Source of the DNA: Allorhizocola rhizosphaerae
Lineage (GTDB): Bacteria > Actinomycetota > Actinomycetes > Mycobacteriales > Micromonosporaceae
Direction of reading: 5' to 3'
Assembly: GCF_003426775.1 (NCBI RefSeq)
Contig: NZ_QJUG01000009.1
Span: 1-64,000, forward strand
Length of the DNA: 64,000 nt
The position numbers and the translations under genes were made by a program. Below, in pieces: positions 59,702-64,000 of the stretch. The notes under the pieces are model-generated. The model did not search any database and was not told the origin of the DNA. It worked only from the letters and a program-made list of their open reading frames with translations. Positions within the stretch are counted from its first letter, which is position 1; each line of letters begins with the position of its first letter.

Positions 59702-60976
59702 ATGGCAGAAATCAACCGCAGGCAGCTTCTGGCCATCGGAGCAGGGGTTTCGGCGCTGGCCGTCCTGCCGTCGTGTTCCCCTTCCCAGTCCGAGCAGAAG
59801 CCGGACGAGAAAAAGGTCGAGGTCTTCTCGTGGTGGTCGGGTCCGGGCGAGCAGGAGGGCCTGGACGCGCTCACCGCGAACTTCAAGAAGAACAACCCGG
59901 GCGTCGAGTTCGTCAACGCCGCGGTCGCCGGCGGTTCGGGCACGCAGGCCAGGTCGGTGCTGGCGGCACGCCTGCAGGGCAACCAGCCGCCGGACTCCTA
60001 TCAGTTGCACGCTGGGCTGGAGGCGGCCGACGACATCAAGGCCAACCGGCTTGAGGACATCACCTACCTTTACGAAGCCAACGGCTGGAAGTCCAAGTTC
60101 CCGTCCGGCCTCATCGAGAAGCTCTCGATCGGCGGGAAGATCTACGCCGTCCCGGTGAACATCCACCGCTCCAACCTGATGTGGTTCGTGCCGGGCAAAC
60201 TGCAGGAGTGGGGCATCACCCCCGCCAAGACATGGGCCGAGGTGCTGACCCAGGCCACCGCGCTGGCTGCCAAAGGGGTCAAGGCGTTGTCGGTCGGGGC
60301 GCCGTGGACCCAGCTGCACCTGCTCGAAAACGTCCTATTAGGAGAGCTGGGCACCGCCAAATACAACGGGCTGTGGGACGGCAAGACCGACTGGAAGGGT
60401 GCCGACGTCGTCAAGGCGCTCGACACGTTCAAGTCGCTGCTCGCGGTCTCCGTCGTCGGCACGGACGACTGGCAGCCCACATTGGACAAGGTGCTCGGCG
60501 GGCAGGCGGCCTATCATGTGATGGGCGACTGGGCGGCCGGATATCTCCAGGGCGCCAAGGCTTTGAAATATAAGACTGGTTACGACGTCACGGCCTCACC
60601 CGGCACGGCCGGCGTCTACAACTTCCTCGCCGACTCGTTCACCCTGCCGAAGGGCGCGCCGCACAAGGTCTACGCCGAGGCGTGGCTCAAGGAATGCGCG
60701 TCGGTCGAGGGCCAGGACCTGTTCAACCCGCTCAAGGGTTCCGTGCCGGCCCGCCTGGACGCCGACAAGTCCAAATACAAGGACTATCTGGCGTCGGCGT
60801 TGCAGGACTGGCAAAACCAGAGCACGGTCGTGGTCGGCTCGCTCGTGCACGGCGTGGTGGCCAACAACGCCTTCAAGTCCGAAATCGAGAAGGCTTACGG
60901 CATTTTCGTGCAGGACAAGGACTCAGCCAAGTTCGCCGCGGCGGTGTCCAAGGCCTACACGGACACCAGCAAGTAA
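59702..60976 (+). CDS. Sugar ABC transporter substrate-binding lipoprotein
   Basis: The 424-residue protein begins MAEINRRQLLAIGAGVSALA, a Tat-like lipoprotein signal with lipobox LPSC. The mature domain (VEVFSWWSGPGEQEGLDALT, VPVNIHRSNLMWF, YHVMGDWAAGYL) matches extracellular solute-binding family 1 proteins for glucose or oligosaccharides. Two TTGACA hexamers 10 bases apart (59656, 59666) precede it and may be a promoter or operator shared with the ROK gene. The permease genes follow at 9-base and overlapping distances. Confidence 0.9.
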   Translation: MAEINRRQLLAIGAGVSALAVLPSCSPSQSEQKPDEKKVEVFSWWSGPGEQEGLDALTANFKKNNPGVEFVNAAVAGGSGTQARSVLAARLQGNQPPDSYQLHAGLEAADDIKANRLEDITYLYEANGWKSKFPSGLIEKLSIGGKIYAVPVNIHRSNLMWFVPGKLQEWGITPAKTWAEVLTQATALAAKGVKALSVGAPWTQLHLLENVLLGELGTAKYNGLWDGKTDWKGADVVKALDTFKSLLAVSVVGTDDWQPTLDKVLGGQAAYHVMGDWAAGYLQGAKALKYKTGYDVTASPGTAGVYNFLADSFTLPKGAPHKVYAEAWLKECASVEGQDLFNPLKGSVPARLDADKSKYKDYLASALQDWQNQSTVVVGSLVHGVVANNAFKSEIEKAYGIFVQDKDSAKFAAAVSKAYTDTSK

Positions 60977-60985
60977 CGCATCGTC

Positions 60986-61867
60986 ATGCGTGGAATTCGC
61001 AAGTGGGGACCCGGGCTGCTGCTGGTGTCACCATCGCTGGTGGCGCTCGGGCTCTTCGTCTACTTCTTCATCGGCTGGAACGCCAAGGTCTCGCTGACCG
61101 AGTCGCGCGGCTACGTCATCGACGACAGGTTCGTTGGGCTGCAACAGTACAAGCGCCTGTTCGCCGATGAGACGTTCCACAACGACGTGCGAAACCTGGC
61201 CATCTTCACGGTGGTGTTCATCTGTGGCTCGCTCCTGTTTGGACTCGCCCTTGCCCTTTTGATGGATAAGGGGGTACGAGGCGAGAACGCACTGCGCTCG
61301 ATATACCTGTTCCCGATGGCGATTTCGTTCATCGCCACCGGGATCGTCTGGCGCTGGTTGCTCAACAGCGACACGGGCGCCGGCACGACCGGGCTCAACG
61401 ATGTGCTGGGATTGGCGGGCATTCACTCCGACTGGCACAACGCGCAGTCGAAGTGGGCGGTGGCGGCCATCGCGCTGCCCGCCGGGTGGGCGCTGTCGGG
61501 CTATGTGATGGCACTGTTCCTGGCCGGCCTGCGCGGGGTTCCGGAGGAGCTGCGGGAGGCGGCGCGGGTCGACGGCGCATCGGAGACCAAGGTCTACTGG
61601 CACGTGGTGCGCCCGCTGCTGCTGCCGGTGCTGATGAGCGCGCTGGTGATCCTGGCGCACATCTCGCTCAAGACGTTCGACCTGATCTGGGCGATCGCGC
61701 CGCTGGACCCGAGGACGGAAACCCCGGCGCTGCTCATGTATCGGGAGGCCTTCCGGGGCGGGTTCTACGGGCGGGGCGCGGCCATCGCCACGATCCTGTT
61801 CTTCGGGATCAGCCTGCTCGCCGTGCCGTACATCTGGTACACGATGCGCAAGGAGCGGGGCCGATGA
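60986..61867 (+). CDS. Sugar ABC transporter permease (MalF/UgpA type)
   Basis: The 293-residue inner-membrane protein has six transmembrane helices and the EAA loop (PEELREAARVDGASETKVYW) that contacts the ATPase. It pairs with the next permease. The start ATG 60986 lies 9 bases after the binding-protein stop. The stop overlaps the next ATG by 4 bases. Confidence 0.92.
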   Translation: MRGIRKWGPGLLLVSPSLVALGLFVYFFIGWNAKVSLTESRGYVIDDRFVGLQQYKRLFADETFHNDVRNLAIFTVVFICGSLLFGLALALLMDKGVRGENALRSIYLFPMAISFIATGIVWRWLLNSDTGAGTTGLNDVLGLAGIHSDWHNAQSKWAVAAIALPAGWALSGYVMALFLAGLRGVPEELREAARVDGASETKVYWHVVRPLLLPVLMSALVILAHISLKTFDLIWAIAPLDPRTETPALLMYREAFRGGFYGRGAAIATILFFGISLLAVPYIWYTMRKERGR

Positions 61868-62670
61868 GCAAGACTCTGCGTCATCTGGCGCTGTTCGGCG
61901 CGGCCGTGTTCTTCCTCATGCCGGTGTATGTGCTGGTCGTGACGTCGCTCAAATCGGCCGGCGAGGTCGACGTGGGCAACATGTGGGCGCTGCCCAAATC
62001 GCTTTCGCTGGAGACGTTCGCGGCGGTGTGGCCCAAGCTCGACAAGGGCATGCTCAACAGCCTCATCCTCGCGGTGCCGGCGTCGCTCATCTCGTCGCTG
62101 CTTGGCGCGGCCAACGGGTTCGTGCTGGCGAAATGGCGCTTCCCCGGGGCCGACATCGTGTTTCCGGTCATCCTGTTCGGCATGTTCATTCCGTACCAGG
62201 CCATCATCATCCCGATGTTCTACGTGATGAGCGCGATCGGCATGTACGGCGGGCTCGACGGGCTGATCCTGGTGCACATCATCTACGGGCTGCCCATCAC
62301 GACACTCATCTTCCGCAGCTATTTCTCGGGGCTGTCGGATGAGCTGATCGAGGCGGCGCGGGTCGACGGTGCGGGCATGCTGCGCACGTTTGTCCTCATT
62401 GGACTGCCGCTGGCGCTGCCGGCCTTCGCGGTCTCGATGATCTGGCAGTTCACGTCCACGTGGAACGACTTCCTGTTCGGGGTGATCCTCACACTGCCGG
62501 AGTTCTCGCCGGTGACGGTGGCGCTCAACAACATCGCGGGCGCGCAGACCGTACCCTTCAATCAGGCCATGGCAAGTGCGTTCCTCGCCAGCGTCCCCAC
62601 TTTGATCGTCTACCTGTTGTTGGGACGGTTCTTCATGCGCGGCCTCATGGCCGGTGCGCTCAAGGGTTGA
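61864..62670 (+). CDS. Sugar ABC transporter permease (MalG/UgpE type)
   Basis: The 268-residue protein has six transmembrane helices, an EAA loop (DELIEAARVDGAGMLRTFVL) and the MalG-like end ASVPTLIVYLLLGRFFMRGL, GALKG. ATG 61864 overlaps the previous stop (ATGA). No ATPase gene follows; in actinomycetes a shared MsiK-type ATPase encoded elsewhere normally drives such importers. The 3' end overlaps the convergent TetR gene by 11 bases. Confidence 0.92.
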   Translation: MSKTLRHLALFGAAVFFLMPVYVLVVTSLKSAGEVDVGNMWALPKSLSLETFAAVWPKLDKGMLNSLILAVPASLISSLLGAANGFVLAKWRFPGADIVFPVILFGMFIPYQAIIIPMFYVMSAIGMYGGLDGLILVHIIYGLPITTLIFRSYFSGLSDELIEAARVDGAGMLRTFVLIGLPLALPAFAVSMIWQFTSTWNDFLFGVILTLPEFSPVTVALNNIAGAQTVPFNQAMASAFLASVPTLIVYLLLGRFFMRGLMAGALKG

Positions 62671-63190
62671 CGGCCAGCGCTGCGGCCGCCGCTTCCACGG
62701 CGGCCGCTTTGACCTCTTCGAACGGGGCGTCGCTGTGCTCGACCGCGCAGTCGGACATGCCGCCGAGCGCGACCGTGGCGTGGATCAGCGCGCGTGACGA
62801 CGGCTCGGGGCCCACGAGCAGGCCGGTCAGCGTGCGCCGCCATCGGAAGACCCGATCGGTGAGGTTGAGATAGGCCAATGTGGACGGATCGCGCAGCAGC
62901 ATGATGAACACCTCGCGGTGCCGCCACAGCAGGTCGAAATAGTCCTCCAAAAGCCGGCGCGGATCGCCCGGCTCCCGGCCGCTCATGAACGCCTCGGTGT
63001 CGTCGATCAGCGGCTGGATGATGCTCTTGACGAGCTCGTCCCGCGACGCGAAATGGTAGTACAGCGCCGGCTTGGTGATGCCGAGCCGATCGGAGATCTG
63101 GCGCAGGCTGGTGTTGCGCACGCCCTGCGCGAGGAACAGCTCCTGCGCCACCGCCTGGATGCGCTTCTTGGTGCCCGAGGGTCTAGCCAT
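62660..63190 (-). CDS. TetR-family transcriptional regulator
   Basis: The 176-residue repressor has the helix-turn-helix IQAVAQELFLAQGVRNTSLR, QISDRLGITKPALYYHF. A helical ligand domain follows (LLEDYFDLLWRHREVFIMLL). It is divergent from the FAD monooxygenase gene. The 55-base gap contains a 7-bp inverted repeat 14 bases from its own start, so it should repress both. Confidence 0.92.
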   Translation of the reverse strand: MARPSGTKKRIQAVAQELFLAQGVRNTSLRQISDRLGITKPALYYHFASRDELVKSIIQPLIDDTEAFMSGREPGDPRRLLEDYFDLLWRHREVFIMLLRDPSTLAYLNLTDRVFRWRRTLTGLLVGPEPSSRALIHATVALGGMSDCAVEHSDAPFEEVKAAAVEAAAAALAVNP

Positions 63191-63203
63191 GGGTTGAGTC
63201 TAT

Positions 63204-63227
63204 AACTTACCATCCGTTAAGTAAGTT
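63204..63227. promoter_or_regulatory. Candidate TetR operator
   Basis: AACTTAC (63204-63210) and GTAAGTT (63221-63227) form a perfect 7-bp dyad with a 10-base spacer, in the gap between TetR (start 63190) and the monooxygenase (start 63246). Confidence 0.6.
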
Positions 63228-63245
63228 TGGATGGGAGGGGTGCAC

Positions 63246-64000
63246 ATGCGGGTTCTCATCTCCGGCGCCAGCATCGCCGGGCCCGTGCTGGCCTATTGGC
63301 TCGAAAGTTACGGGTTCACCGTCACCGTCGTGGAGCGGTCGCCCACGCTGCGCAAGACCGGCGGGCACGCGGTCGACCTGTTCAAGCCGGCCATGGACAT
63401 CGCCGAGCGGATGGGCCTGATCGACGCGGTCCTCGCCAAGCGCACCGGCACCGAACGGCTCGGGTTCCGCCTTGAGGGCAGCGACCGCCGCCACGAACTC
63501 AACGTCGGGCGGCTGCTCAGCGCCGTGTCCGACCGGCACGTCGAGATCATGCGCGACGACCTGAGCGAGATCTTCTACGACGCCACGCGCGAGCGCGTCG
63601 AATACGCCTTCGGCGACTCCATCGCCGCACTGTCCGAAGACGACGGTGGCGTGGACGTGTCCTTCGAGCACGCGCCAGAGCGCCGGTTCGACCTCGTGAT
63701 CGGGGCCGACGGCCTGCACTCGAACGTGCGGCGGCTGGTCTTCGGCCCGGAGTCCGAATTCGCCACGTGGATCGGCGGCTACCTCGCGGTGATCTCCCTG
63801 CCCAACTATCTCGGGCTGCGCGACCGGACCGAAGGGATCACCGGCGTCAACCGGATCGCCGCCGTTTACAGCGCTGCACACCTGGACGACGCGCGTGCGG
63901 TATTCCTGTTGCGCACCACGCAGCCGCTCGACTACCACTATCGCGACGTGGCACGGCAGAAGCAGTTGCTGCGCGAGGCGTTCGCCGGGATGGGGTGGGA
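63246..64000 (+). CDS. FAD-dependent monooxygenase, 3' end outside window
   Basis: The first 251 residues are present. The N-terminus has the FAD-binding Rossmann motif LISGASIAGPVLAYWLESYG (GxGxxG-like, with GASIAG). An Arg-containing segment (DDLSEIFYDA) and the second FAD motif region LVIGADGLHSNVRRLVFGPE follow, as in PHBH-type class A hydroxylases such as tetracycline- or rifampicin-modifying oxygenases and aromatic hydroxylases. ATG 63246 follows GGGAGGGG. It is regulated by the divergent TetR protein. Confidence 0.9.
   Translation, partial: MRVLISGASIAGPVLAYWLESYGFTVTVVERSPTLRKTGGHAVDLFKPAMDIAERMGLIDAVLAKRTGTERLGFRLEGSDRRHELNVGRLLSAVSDRHVEIMRDDLSEIFYDATRERVEYAFGDSIAALSEDDGGVDVSFEHAPERRFDLVIGADGLHSNVRRLVFGPESEFATWIGGYLAVISLPNYLGLRDRTEGITGVNRIAAVYSAAHLDDARAVFLLRTTQPLDYHYRDVARQKQLLREAFAGMGW

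Overview
The window is high-GC DNA with dense, often divergent genes, many GTG/TTG starts, ECF-type and LacI/ROK/MocR regulators, secreted lectin and carbohydrate-binding proteins, and a sugar ABC importer that lacks its own ATPase. This is typical of a filamentous actinomycete. A member of the Pseudonocardiales (Kutzneria, Lentzea, Amycolatopsis and relatives) is my best guess from style alone. No rRNA, tRNA, CRISPR array or intact insertion sequence was seen.

Layout. 1-9 kb: a kinase-like phosphotransferase, a secreted DUF1906 protein, an Hsp70/GrpE-like pair, a frameshifted secreted protein, a ricin-type lectin, a SUKH protein and an ArsR-type regulator. 9-14 kb: a PBP4-type peptidase, an M20 amidohydrolase, and an alpha/beta hydrolase divergent from a MocR regulator. 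14-22 kb: an alpha-glucan island (GH63, debranching enzyme, GT4 glucosyltransferase, branching enzyme) followed by a nucleoside hydrolase. 22-25 kb: a LuxR/HisKA_3 two-component pair and a membrane protein. 25-38 kb: a 3,729-residue secreted Rhs/YD-repeat protein with lectin-like inserts, a HINT domain and a C-terminal toxin module, followed 10 bases later by a WD40 propeller in the immunity-gene position. 38-46 kb: a second ricin lectin, IclR, a serine hydrolase with a partial duplicate of its own 3' end, a methyltransferase, Nudix, a MetF-like protein, a deleted nitroreductase, and a PhyH oxygenase with a divergent AraC regulator. 46-54 kb: aldose epimerase, a Rieske oxygenase, a GH92 N-domain fused to discoidin domains, small membrane proteins, a secreted beta-sandwich protein, and a membrane-anchored sigma factor. 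54-64 kb: a small hydrolase, a decayed LacI gene, a GH6-like protein without its catalytic aspartates, a truncated ROK protein, a sugar ABC importer, and TetR with an FAD monooxygenase.

Two themes stand out. First, gene decay by internal deletion and active-site loss in polysaccharide-related and regulatory genes: GH92, GH6, LacI, ROK, MocR, nitroreductase and the serine hydrolase tail. The alpha-glucan island is by contrast intact. Second, small palindromic elements sit exactly at gene ends. One family keeps its flanks but replaces its whole hairpin stem (2862-3052 and 8744-8809). Another is dispersed at 45958 and 58582. Several hairpins contain the stop codons of the neighbouring genes.

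The best candidate for a little-described system is the Rhs-HINT toxin with its WD40 partner (25148-38369). The fused sigma/anti-sigma/sensor protein at 51757-53826 comes next.
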